Shown in pieces: positions 1 through 5,020 of a stretch of DNA of 7,437 nucleotides; the stretch's first letter is position 1; each line of letters begins with the position of its first letter. The notes below the pieces were generated by a model that was not told the DNA's origin, ran no database searches, and saw only the letters and a list, made by a program, of their open reading frames with translations. The position numbers and the translations under genes are program-made. Location: NCBI GenBank assembly GCA_022702085.1, contig JAKONF010000111.1:1-7437 (forward strand). Reading direction: 5' to 3'. The DNA is from Rickettsiaceae bacterium. Lineage in GTDB: Bacteria > Pseudomonadota > Alphaproteobacteria > Rickettsiales > Rickettsiaceae.

Positions 1-411
1 AGGTGCCTATTTGCTACTCATTATCATGAACTCACGCAAATGGCTGATGATTTGATTGCTCTCTCCAATTATACCGTTGAAATTGAGGAGCTTGAAGATA
101 ATATATTATTTTTGCATCGTATTAAACTAGGAGCTGCTGACAAATCATATGGTATTCACGTTGCAAGCTTAGCAGGATTACCTACAGAACTAATTTTCAG
201 AGCAAATCAAATTTTACAAAAATTTGAACAAAACAATGTAAAGCGCAATTTATCGGAATCAATGGGAAATATTAAAGAATATTACCAAAAACAAAAAATT
301 GATATTCCAACCAAAATCAATAAGTTAGAAGAAGAATTTAATAAAATTATGCCAGACCAGTTAACTCCAAGAGAAGCTTTAGATCTTATTTATAAACTCA
401 AATCCTTATGA
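1..411 (+). CDS. mutS: DNA mismatch repair protein MutS, C-terminal end (5' part outside window)
   Basis: This is the last 136 residues of MutS, the ATPase that recognises base mismatches and small loops and recruits MutL. The reading frame is open from base 1, so the gene begins upstream. The first residues read RCLFATHYHELT, the highly conserved FATHYHEL segment of the MutS ATPase domain, which lies C-terminal to the Walker B site. Residues 44-68 (KSYGIHVASLAGLP, then RANQIL) match the conserved helix-turn-helix/dimerisation part of the ATPase domain. The tail ends with PREALDLIYKLKSL, the short helix found at the end of many bacterial MutS proteins (PxEALxxLYxLK), which in E. coli takes part in tetramerisation. 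The linker before it is lysine-rich and probably disordered. The mismatch-binding domain and Walker A lie outside the window and cannot be checked. The stop codon overlaps the recJ start in ATGA, which suggests translational coupling. Confidence 0.96.
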   Translation, partial: RCLFATHYHELTQMADDLIALSNYTVEIEELEDNILFLHRIKLGAADKSYGIHVASLAGLPTELIFRANQILQKFEQNNVKRNLSESMGNIKEYYQKQKIDIPTKINKLEEEFNKIMPDQLTPREALDLIYKLKSL

Positions 412-2168
412 CTTTGTCTATAAACAACAAAAAATGGCAAGCTAAACATGTTGATGAAGAAAAGGTCAAAAAGATTAGGCGTCAACATGGAGTAAGTGAT
501 TTTCTAGCTCAAATTTTGTCGGTTAAGTTGAAAGATGATGAAGACGCAGAACATTTTTTAAATCCAAAACTTAAATATTCCATGCCTGATCCATACCACT
601 TACTAGATATGGATAAAGCTACGCAGCGAGTGATGCAAGCGTTACAAGATAAAGAAAAAATTTGTATATTTGCTGATTATGATGTTGATGGAGCAACTTC
701 TTCTTCCTTGCTTAAAAGATTATTCAGAGATTTAAATCATGAAGTAGATATTTACGTGCCTGACCGTATTCTCGAAGGCTATGGTCCATCAAAAATTGGT
801 ATGCAAAAGATTAAAGATATGGGTAGTAGCTTAGTTATTACCGTAGATTGCGGCACTATGGCTCATGAGGCATTAGATTTTGCAGAATGCATAGGTTTGG
901 AAGTAATAGTTATCGATCATCATTTGAATAATGACGTACTACCAAAAGCCATAGCTATAATAAATCCTAATCGGCTCGATGAGACGAGCAATTATGGCTA
1001 CCTGGCAGCTGTTGGCGTTACTTTTTTGTTTGCTTCAGCTCTACTGACTTTATTAAAAAAGAATGATTTTTTCAAAGCTGAATCAATCCCTAATATTATG
1101 TCATATTTAGATCTAGTGGCACTTGGCACTGTTTGCGATGTAATGCCAATTACTAAGCTCAATAGAGCTTACGTGGCCCAAGGAATAAAAATAATTGAGA
1201 AAATGCACAATTTAGGCATTAGAGCTTTATATGAAACTAGTGGCATCAAGGATAAAGTTAGTTGTTTTCATTTAGGCTATATATTAGGCCCTAGAATCAA
1301 TGCTGGTGGTAGGGTCGGCAAAGCTGATCTCGGCGCGAATCTACTATCTGCTACATGCGAGATTGAGGCTAAAAGAATAGCAATTGAACTAGAAAGACAT
1401 AATAACGAACGTAAAGTAATTGAACTTGCTATGCAAGATGAAGCAAACGTTATAGCTGAAAGCCAATCAAATAATAATTTTATTTTTATAGCAGGACATG
1501 GATGGCATCCAGGTGTTATAGGCATCGTAGCTGCTAGAATAAAAGAAAAATATGACAAACCAGTAGCGGTGATTGCTATTAATGATGGTATTGGGAAAGC
1601 TTCTTGCCGTTCGATCAAAAACATCGATTTTGGCGTAAAAATTCTTAAAGCTAAAGATCAAGACTTATTAGTTGCTGGCGGCGGACATGCCATGGCTGCA
1701 GGGTTTACTGTTGAAGAAAAAAAATTAGCGAACTTAAAAATATATTTAGAAAATTTGTTTGCCGAAGATTTTAAAACAAAGACTAAAGAAGATCTCATGG
1801 AATATAATTCTGAGCTGACTACCAGTAGTTTGAACGAAGCATTTTTGCGTGAATTAGCATTGCTAGAACCTTATGGGATAGGTAATTGTGAACCAATATT
1901 CAAAATAGCCAATTTATTTGTGCTAAAAGCGGATATTGTAGGACTGAAACACATAAAATGTACTTTAGCACCAAACCGTGATGCCCATGGTAGCAAACCA
2001 ATAAATGCCATAGCTTTTAATAGTATAGGAACTAAGTTTGAGCAGACATTATTGAGCCGCAAACCTTTGAATTTGGATGCAATAGGTATTTTTAAAGAAA
2101 ATATTTGGCAAGGTAAATCTTACTTGCAAATGCAAATCAAAGATTTAATAGTCAACAATGTCTTATAA
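408..2168 (+). CDS. recJ: single-stranded-DNA-specific exonuclease RecJ
   Basis: RecJ is a metal-dependent 5'-to-3' exonuclease on single-stranded DNA that acts in RecFOR recombination, base-excision repair and, in E. coli, as one of the exonucleases of mismatch repair. The 586 residues are a normal family length. The DHH-superfamily motifs appear in order: DYDVDGAT at about 90-97, the aspartate of VDCGT at 147, DHH at 170-172, and the aspartate of GTVCDVMP near 244, which together supply the metal ligands. GPRINAGGR lies near 294. The DHHA1 part has GHGWHPGVIG at about 363-372 and GGGHAMAAGF at 424-433. The remaining C-terminal part fits the OB-fold DNA-binding domain. No key residue is missing. 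The ATG overlaps the mutS stop (ATGA) and has no clear Shine-Dalgarno sequence, so translation is probably coupled to mutS. The stop codon lies inside the stop of the convergent downstream gene. Confidence 0.97.
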   Translation: MTLSINNKKWQAKHVDEEKVKKIRRQHGVSDFLAQILSVKLKDDEDAEHFLNPKLKYSMPDPYHLLDMDKATQRVMQALQDKEKICIFADYDVDGATSSSLLKRLFRDLNHEVDIYVPDRILEGYGPSKIGMQKIKDMGSSLVITVDCGTMAHEALDFAECIGLEVIVIDHHLNNDVLPKAIAIINPNRLDETSNYGYLAAVGVTFLFASALLTLLKKNDFFKAESIPNIMSYLDLVALGTVCDVMPITKLNRAYVAQGIKIIEKMHNLGIRALYETSGIKDKVSCFHLGYILGPRINAGGRVGKADLGANLLSATCEIEAKRIAIELERHNNERKVIELAMQDEANVIAESQSNNNFIFIAGHGWHPGVIGIVAARIKEKYDKPVAVIAINDGIGKASCRSIKNIDFGVKILKAKDQDLLVAGGGHAMAAGFTVEEKKLANLKIYLENLFAEDFKTKTKEDLMEYNSELTTSSLNEAFLRELALLEPYGIGNCEPIFKIANLFVLKADIVGLKHIKCTLAPNRDAHGSKPINAIAFNSIGTKFEQTLLSRKPLNLDAIGIFKENIWQGKSYLQMQIKDLIVNNVL

Positions 2169-3002
2169 ATTTAGGTCAGTATAACTGGATTGATCTTTAA
2201 GTGATTTATTGAAAGCTGCGCCATAGATAAAAATTACGTTAATGATATAAAAGAACAATAAAGTAATAATGATGCTACCAAGTGAGCCATATACAATACT
2301 AAGCTGATTATAATATATGATATATTTTGATAAAAGATAGCCGCTTAAGATCCATAACATTACCGTTAGAGCAGCTCCTGGAATTATGTCTCTATATTTC
2401 AAACTAACATTTGGTATTATGTAATATAGAGATGACGCTCCTAAAAATAGAGAGATTAAGATGAATGCGTAACGAAATAAACTGAAAATTACTTCATAAC
2501 CTTCAATTAATTTATTAGTTTCTGGAAATTTGCCCAAAATAAAAGGAATAATTACTAAAATTAACATCGCTAAACTTATAAGTAGACTGATAATCAAAAA
2601 TTGAGCGATGCTCAGCAACCTTCTACGTATGTAGGGAGGTGGAAATTTTACCTCATATATTTTATTGAGTATAGTACGAAGTCCTTCGACGAAAGATGAG
2701 GCTGTCCAAATACTGCCTACAATAGCTAAGGTCAGCAATCTTTGTGGTGGGGCTTTAGCAAGTTCACTTACTCTAGCACTAATTGATTCAATACTTTTTT
2801 CAGGAAGATTCTCTAGTAGTATTTCAATAAAATTGTTACCAAGTTCTGAAGCACCAAAAAAACTAGTTAAGGCTAGAAAGAAAACTAAAAATGGAAAAAT
2901 TGAAAACAATACCATGAAAGACATATAACCTGCATGTTCAATTCCATCCTTATCAATTGTTTTATTTGCAGCTTTATATAGACAATTCAGATATTTTTTC
3001 AT
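2163..3002 (-). CDS. YihY/virulence factor BrkB family inner-membrane protein
   Basis: This 279-residue integral membrane protein belongs to the YihY/BrkB family (Pfam name Virul_fac_BrkB). Older annotations call members 'ribonuclease BN', but that name came from a misassigned E. coli gene; the true function is not known. Six hydrophobic stretches are visible at about 27-49, 88-107, 130-157, 172-194, 207-229 and 239-262. Family signatures are the N-terminal DGIEHAGYMSFMVLFSIFPF, the segment LYYIIPNVSLKYRDIIPGA near 192-210, and VYGSLGSIIITLLFFYI near 237-253. I chose the ATG at 3002 rather than an in-frame TTG ten codons earlier (3032), because a good promoter has its -10 at 3040-3035 and would start the transcript at about 3028, leaving the TTG untranscribed. 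No clear Shine-Dalgarno sequence precedes the ATG. It converges on recJ with a 6-bp overlap. The family is confident; the biochemical role is open. Confidence 0.92.
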   Translation of the reverse strand: MKKYLNCLYKAANKTIDKDGIEHAGYMSFMVLFSIFPFLVFFLALTSFFGASELGNNFIEILLENLPEKSIESISARVSELAKAPPQRLLTLAIVGSIWTASSFVEGLRTILNKIYEVKFPPPYIRRRLLSIAQFLIISLLISLAMLILVIIPFILGKFPETNKLIEGYEVIFSLFRYAFILISLFLGASSLYYIIPNVSLKYRDIIPGAALTVMLWILSGYLLSKYIIYYNQLSIVYGSLGSIIITLLFFYIINVIFIYGAAFNKSLKDQSSYTDLNL

Positions 3003-3034
3003 TTTAAAGTAGCCAAAATATTTTACAGACAATT

Positions 3035-3064
3035 ATTATATTGATTTATTCTGCGAAACATCAA
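3035..3064 (-). promoter_or_regulatory. sigma70-like promoter for the YihY-family gene
   Basis: Read on the minus strand, TTGATG (3064-3059) is followed after 18 bp by a perfect TATAAT (3040-3035). A start site near 3028 would give a leader of about 26 nt before the ATG at 3002. This supports the ATG over the upstream TTG. It is a prediction from consensus only; TATAAT-like strings are frequent in DNA this AT-rich. Confidence 0.55.
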
Positions 3065-3132
3065 GTAAATAAATATAAAGCCGAGATATTATTATAATTA
3101 ATAAAAAAGTATTAAAAAAAATTAAATAAGTA

Positions 3133-3161
3133 TTGCATCTACTCTTAACATATGTTAAATT
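3133..3161 (+). promoter_or_regulatory. weak candidate promoter for the XRE regulator
   Basis: TTGCAT (3133-3138), a 17-bp spacer and TAAATT (3156-3161) form a poor match to the sigma70 consensus (3/6 and 4/6). It would place the start site near 3168 and the leader at about 70 nt. The perfect palindrome at 3145-3158 would then lie within the spacer and overlap the -10, a position suited to a repressor. The TATAAA closer to the gene (3217-3222) is too near the ribosome binding site to be a -10. Low confidence. Confidence 0.25.
3145..3158. promoter_or_regulatory. perfect 14-bp palindrome, possible operator
   Basis: TTAACATATGTTAA is its own reverse complement over all 14 bases and does not extend further (C at 3144 faces A at 3159). 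It lies 81 bp upstream of the XRE gene start. XRE-family dimers usually bind palindromes of about this size, often in front of their own gene, so autoregulation is a reasonable inference. The base composition of the region makes short AT palindromes common, although the inner C/G pair makes this one less trivial. Confidence 0.4.
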
Positions 3162-3179
3162 GCTACTGTTAATTGTAAA

Positions 3180-3203
3180 TAACAAAATAATAATTATTTG
3201 TTA
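3180..3203. repeat. inverted repeat TAACAAA-N10-TTTGTTA upstream of the XRE regulator
   Basis: The 7-bp arms at 3180-3186 and 3197-3203 are perfectly complementary around an AT-only 10-base spacer. The left arm overlaps a looser palindrome, GTTA-N8-TAAC, at 3168-3183, and the right arm runs into GTTAAC at 3200-3205. With the palindrome at 3145-3158 this gives several copies of the half-site TTAAC/GTTAA in about 60 bp. They may be regulator binding sites or may simply reflect AT richness. Confidence 0.3.
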
Positions 3204-3223
3204 ACTTTAATAAACTTATAAAT

Positions 3224-3229
3224 GAAGGA
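3224..3229 (+). promoter_or_regulatory. ribosome binding site of the XRE regulator
   Basis: GAAGGA ends 10 bases before the ATG at 3240 and is a fair Shine-Dalgarno match. It supports that ATG as the start. It is one of only two good sites in the window, the other belonging to rpsU. Confidence 0.6.
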
Positions 3230-3239
3230 TTAATATTTT

Positions 3240-3614
3240 ATGGCTAGAAAAAACGATTATATCAAAGAAGTCGATAACTTTATCGGTGATAAAATATATT
3301 CACTAAGACTTGCTAAAGGTTTAAGCAGACAACAATTAGCTGATGTGATTGGCGTTACTCATCAGCAATTACAAAAATATGAAAAAGGTACTAACAGAAT
3401 TTCTGTTGGTAGGCTTGTTTTAATCGCCAAAGCCTTAGGTAGAACTGTTAATTATTTTTATGAAGGAGTTGATAACGGAAATAACGAACCAATAATGACT
3501 CAGCATCAACGTATGTGCATTGAAGTTTCACGTAACTTCATGAAAATTCGTTCTGCGGAACATCAAACTGCTCTTAATACTCTTATCAGATCATTAGTTA
3601 AAGAATCTGCCTAA
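3240..3614 (+). CDS. XRE-family helix-turn-helix transcriptional regulator
   Basis: This 124-residue DNA-binding protein has one Cro/C1-type helix-turn-helix domain at about residues 15-70 (IGDKIYSLRLAKGLSRQQLADVIG... to RLVLIAKALGRTV). The recognition region is SRQQLADVIGVTHQQLQKYEKG (29-50), followed by TNRIS. The QKYEKGTNRI core and the NYFYEG segment that follows are typical of a compact regulator family widespread in alphaproteobacteria. The C-terminal half (about 77-124) is charged, probably helical, and may mediate dimerisation; it carries no recognisable ligand domain. Among Rickettsiales, small regulators of this general type include EcxR of Ehrlichia and ApxR/Tr1 of Anaplasma, which control type IV secretion and outer-membrane protein genes; whether this one is an orthologue cannot be decided here. 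It stands alone, with long AT-rich flanks and palindromes upstream that may be its own operators. The targets are unknown. Confidence 0.9.
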   Translation: MARKNDYIKEVDNFIGDKIYSLRLAKGLSRQQLADVIGVTHQQLQKYEKGTNRISVGRLVLIAKALGRTVNYFYEGVDNGNNEPIMTQHQRMCIEVSRNFMKIRSAEHQTALNTLIRSLVKESA

Positions 3615-3624
3615 AAATATTAGC

Positions 3625-3660
3625 TAGGCTTAAATTTGCTCAAATGAAGATTTAAGCCTA
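3625..3660 (+). terminator. 11-bp inverted repeat after the XRE gene, possible terminator
   Basis: TAGGCTTAAAT (3625-3635) is perfectly complementary to ATTTAAGCCTA (3650-3660), with a 14-base loop, beginning 11 bases after the stop codon. Its position suits a transcript end. However, the downstream bases are ATTGATATAT, not a T-run, so an intrinsic terminator is uncertain; it could be a 3'-end-stabilising hairpin. The last codon and stop (GCCTA, 3609-3613) could pair with the left arm as an alternative 5-bp stem. Confidence 0.45.
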
Positions 3661-3769
3661 ATTGATATATAATCTAAATAGATTCCTATTGATTAAAATT
3701 AAAGCTTTCTCATTGAATTAATATAGATCAAATTACATCATAATTGGTATTGATATGTTTATCTGTGCG

Positions 3770-3790
3770 AAAACTATATTCTATAGTTTT
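3770..3790. repeat. 9-bp stem, 3-base loop hairpin in the gene-free stretch
   Basis: AAAACTATA (3770-3778) pairs perfectly with TATAGTTTT (3782-3790) around the loop TTC. On the plus strand it ends in four T residues belonging to the stem and is followed by GTAAATG. There is only one G-C pair, so the folded RNA would be weak for a terminator. It may be a transcript end, a protein-binding palindrome or chance. Confidence 0.35.
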
Positions 3791-3934
3791 GTAAATGTAT
3801 TACTGTAATTTGTATCTCAGTTTATTTTCAAGTTTAAAAAACCTGCTCAACTACAATAAGTAATTTCTCTTTGTTTACCGTATAGTTCTTTGTGTATTAG
3901 TTTTAGCAATTATTAAAATAGCTCTATTTATAGA

Positions 3935-3949
3935 ATTTATAATATAAAT
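3935..3949. repeat. AT-only palindrome
   Basis: ATTTATA-A-TATAAAT is a perfect 15-base palindrome with one central base. A direct copy of its left arm (ATTTATA) lies just upstream at 3926-3932. It is pure A/T and probably low-complexity sequence. Confidence 0.25.
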
Positions 3950-3991
3950 CAACTATTTAACTGAGCTAGTTAATAATTGTAATAATGAAAA

Positions 3992-4032
3992 AAGACCAAT
4001 TCACAACTTGAGTAATTTTGTGAATTGATCTT
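3992..4032 (-). terminator. rho-independent terminator of rpsU
   Basis: Read on the minus strand, AAGATCAATTCACAA (4032-4018) pairs with TTGTGAATTGGTCTT (4006-3992) over 15 bp around an 11-base loop, and TTTTC follows directly. The single non-Watson-Crick position is a G-U pair on the minus strand but an A-C mismatch on the plus strand, which marks the minus strand as the intended direction. The structure begins about 31 bases past the rpsU stop. TTCTTTTT on the other side would also allow weak plus-strand function. Confidence 0.8.
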
Positions 4033-4063
4033 CTTTTTAAGAAAAAATAATTTATGTAATAAT

Positions 4064-4267
4064 TTAATCTTCCATCTGACGGATTTTATTGTTTTTTCTT
4101 CTTCTTCTATTTGATTCTTCTTCTTTACGAACACGTTTAACGGAGGCTGGTTCATGGTGACGAGAATTCTTCATTGAACGGAAAACTAACTCTCTTTGTA
4201 GTTTTCTTTTAAGATTCTTGATAGCTTTTTCGCCATCATTAGAATGAACAGGTACTTGTTGCGCCAT
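4064..4267 (-). CDS. rpsU: 30S ribosomal protein S21 (bS21)
   Basis: The 67-residue product is the small-subunit protein bS21, which sits near the 3' end of 16S rRNA close to the mRNA exit channel and promotes initiation. The diagnostic core is KAIKNLKRKLQRELVFRSMKNSRHHEPASVKRVRKE, matching the bS21 pattern of a short beta segment (VPVHSND), a basic helix containing LKRKLQRE, and the RRHxEPSxKRxRK-like turn. The C-terminal third is almost wholly charged (RRRRKNNKIRQMED). Its length is normal for alphaproteobacteria. It has its own promoter, an almost perfect Shine-Dalgarno site and its own terminator, so it is monocistronic. It is divergent from coq9, an arrangement so common in proteobacteria that the partner family was once named 'rpsU-divergently transcribed protein'. 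Confidence 0.95.
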   Translation of the reverse strand: MAQQVPVHSNDGEKAIKNLKRKLQRELVFRSMKNSRHHEPASVKRVRKEEESNRRRRKNNKIRQMED

Positions 4268-4274
4268 ATAAATT

Positions 4275-4283
4275 ACCTCCTTT
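4275..4283 (-). promoter_or_regulatory. very strong Shine-Dalgarno site of rpsU
   Basis: On the minus strand AAAGGAGGT ends 7 bases before the rpsU ATG and is complementary over nine contiguous bases to the standard 3' end of 16S rRNA (ACCTCCTTT). It fixes the start codon. No other gene in the window has a comparable site. Confidence 0.85.
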
Positions 4284-4298
4284 AAACGCTAAATAATA

Positions 4299-4326
4299 TT
4301 GAATTATGGGCCATTATCTATATATT
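4299..4326 (+). promoter_or_regulatory. candidate promoter of coq9-ileS
   Basis: TTGAAT (4299-4304), a 16-bp spacer and TATATT (4321-4326, 5/6) fit the sigma70 consensus and would start transcription near 4333, about 33 nt before the ATG at 4366. It interleaves with the rpsU promoter on the other strand: each spacer contains the other's -10. Confidence 0.5.
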
Positions 4327-4341
4327 CTAGGTAATTGTCAA
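4313..4341 (-). promoter_or_regulatory. sigma70-like promoter of rpsU
   Basis: On the minus strand a perfect -35 TTGACA (4341-4336), a 17-bp spacer and the -10 GATAAT (4318-4313, 5/6) give the best promoter in the window. Transcription would start near 4306, leaving a leader of about 39 nt that holds the strong Shine-Dalgarno site. It lies inside the first codons of the longer possible coq9 reading frame, which argues for the later coq9 start. Confidence 0.75.
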
Positions 4342-4352
4342 GAAATAGCTAT

Positions 4353-4356
4353 AGGA
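4353..4356 (+). promoter_or_regulatory. ribosome binding site supporting the coq9 start at 4366
   Basis: AGGA ends 9 bases before the ATG at 4366. The earlier in-frame ATG at 4306 has no such sequence and lies upstream of the predicted start of transcription, so this modest site helps decide the start. Confidence 0.45.
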
Positions 4357-4365
4357 TTAAAGTAT

Positions 4366-5016
4366 ATGCAAAATCGTCAAGATAATTCAGAAACATCGGC
4401 TATAAAACAAAAATTCCTAGCTCAAAAAATCCAGTTTTTTGAAGCTATCTTGGATCTATTACCGTTTCATGATTGGAATAAAAAATTAATGTTAGCGGCA
4501 GAAAAGAAATGTCAATTTAGTCTTGGTTATTACAAGCTGCTTTTTCCGCGCGGCTTAGGAGAAGTGATAAGCGAGCTAAGTGCTTGGCAAGATCAAGAGA
4601 TGATTGATGACTTAACAAAGCTAAATATACAAGGCAGAACCAAAGAAAAAATTGCTATTGCGATTTATAGAAGAATTATTTTAAACTCTAAGATAAGTCA
4701 TATTAAATATATGAGTTATTTCATAAGTACTGCAAGTCTAGGCTTAGCTAGCTCTCTTGCTTGGCAAACTTGTAGTAAAATTTGGTATATAGTTGGCGAT
4801 AAAGCTGTTGATTTTAATTATTATACTAAGCGTGGGTTATTGCTTAGCGTTTACGCATCAGCTATAACATTTTATGCTAGCGATGAATCAGCTGAAGATA
4901 ATGAAACAAAACAATTTATCAATGATTCTTTAGATTTTATTACAAATTTAGCCAAAATAAAAAATATTTTTAAACTGCCTAAAATTGAAAACATTCCATT
5001 TTTAAGATTATTATGA
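4366..5016 (+). CDS. coq9: COQ9 family protein (ubiquinone biosynthesis accessory protein)
   Basis: The 216-residue product belongs to the COQ9 family. In mitochondria COQ9 binds isoprenoid lipids and the hydroxylase COQ7 and is needed for ubiquinone synthesis; the fold derives from the TetR family. The N-terminal part (FFEAILDLLPFHDWNKKLMLAAEKKC, then KLLFPRGLGEVISELSAW) corresponds to the TetR-like helices, including the LFPRG turn. The C-terminal half carries the family signature WQTCSKIWYIVGDKAVDFNYYTKR followed by LLLSVYASAITFYASDES, the lipid-binding region. An in-frame ATG at 4306 would add 20 residues, but I prefer 4366: the rpsU promoter and the probable coq9 promoter lie within the added codons, and AGGA precedes 4366. 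Divergent from rpsU, the classic arrangement, and followed after 4 bp by ileS, so probably co-transcribed with it. No COQ7 or other ubi gene is visible here. Confidence 0.9.
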   Translation: MQNRQDNSETSAIKQKFLAQKIQFFEAILDLLPFHDWNKKLMLAAEKKCQFSLGYYKLLFPRGLGEVISELSAWQDQEMIDDLTKLNIQGRTKEKIAIAIYRRIILNSKISHIKYMSYFISTASLGLASSLAWQTCSKIWYIVGDKAVDFNYYTKRGLLLSVYASAITFYASDESAEDNETKQFINDSLDFITNLAKIKNIFKLPKIENIPFLRLL

Positions 5017-5020
5017 AATT

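Larger units (their letters stand above)
3661..3991. other. gene-free AT-rich stretch
   Basis: Between the hairpin after the XRE gene and the rpsU terminator I find no credible protein gene on either strand. All frames are broken by frequent stops, and I recognise no remnant of a known protein. I see no tRNA (no T-loop GTTCRA signature with matching stems). It contains the hairpin at 3770-3790, the AT palindrome at 3935-3949, and the imperfect palindrome TTAACTGAGCTAGTTAA at 3957-3973. It may be decayed DNA, as is common in Rickettsiales, or hold a small RNA. Confidence 0.6.

Noticed and set aside
1277..1661. Two minus-strand reading frames inside recJ
   Set aside because: Both lie fully inside the conserved DHHA1-encoding part of recJ and show no domain, no promoter and no ribosome binding site.
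2665..2928. 87-residue plus-strand frame inside the YihY-family gene
   Set aside because: Antisense to conserved membrane segments of that gene; its composition follows from the complement of hydrophobic codons.
3003..3032. TTG start at 3032 extending the YihY-family protein by 10 residues
   Set aside because: A TTATAA/TATAAT-type promoter ends only 3 bases upstream, placing the predicted transcript start downstream of the TTG; there is no ribosome binding site, and the ATG at 3002 gives a normal family N-terminus.
3098..3172. CtrA-type boxes (TTAA-N7-TTAA) in front of the XRE regulator
   Set aside because: TTAA tetramers are present, but their spacings are 6 or 10 bases, never 7, and TTAA is expected often in DNA this AT-rich.
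3615..3991. tRNA, CRISPR array or insertion-sequence remnant in the gene-free stretch
   Set aside because: No T-loop/acceptor pattern, no regularly spaced direct repeats, and no terminal inverted repeats with target duplication or transposase fragments could be found.
3970..4155. 61-residue minus-strand reading frame overlapping rpsU and its terminator
   Set aside because: It lies in another frame across the rpsU 3' half and the terminator hairpin, has low-complexity lysine/phenylalanine content and resembles nothing known; a shadow of rpsU.
4306..4365. ATG at 4306 as the coq9 start, adding 20 residues
   Set aside because: These bases hold the rpsU promoter on the other strand and the -10 of the probable coq9 promoter; the added residues are not part of the COQ9 domain and no Shine-Dalgarno sequence precedes 4306.
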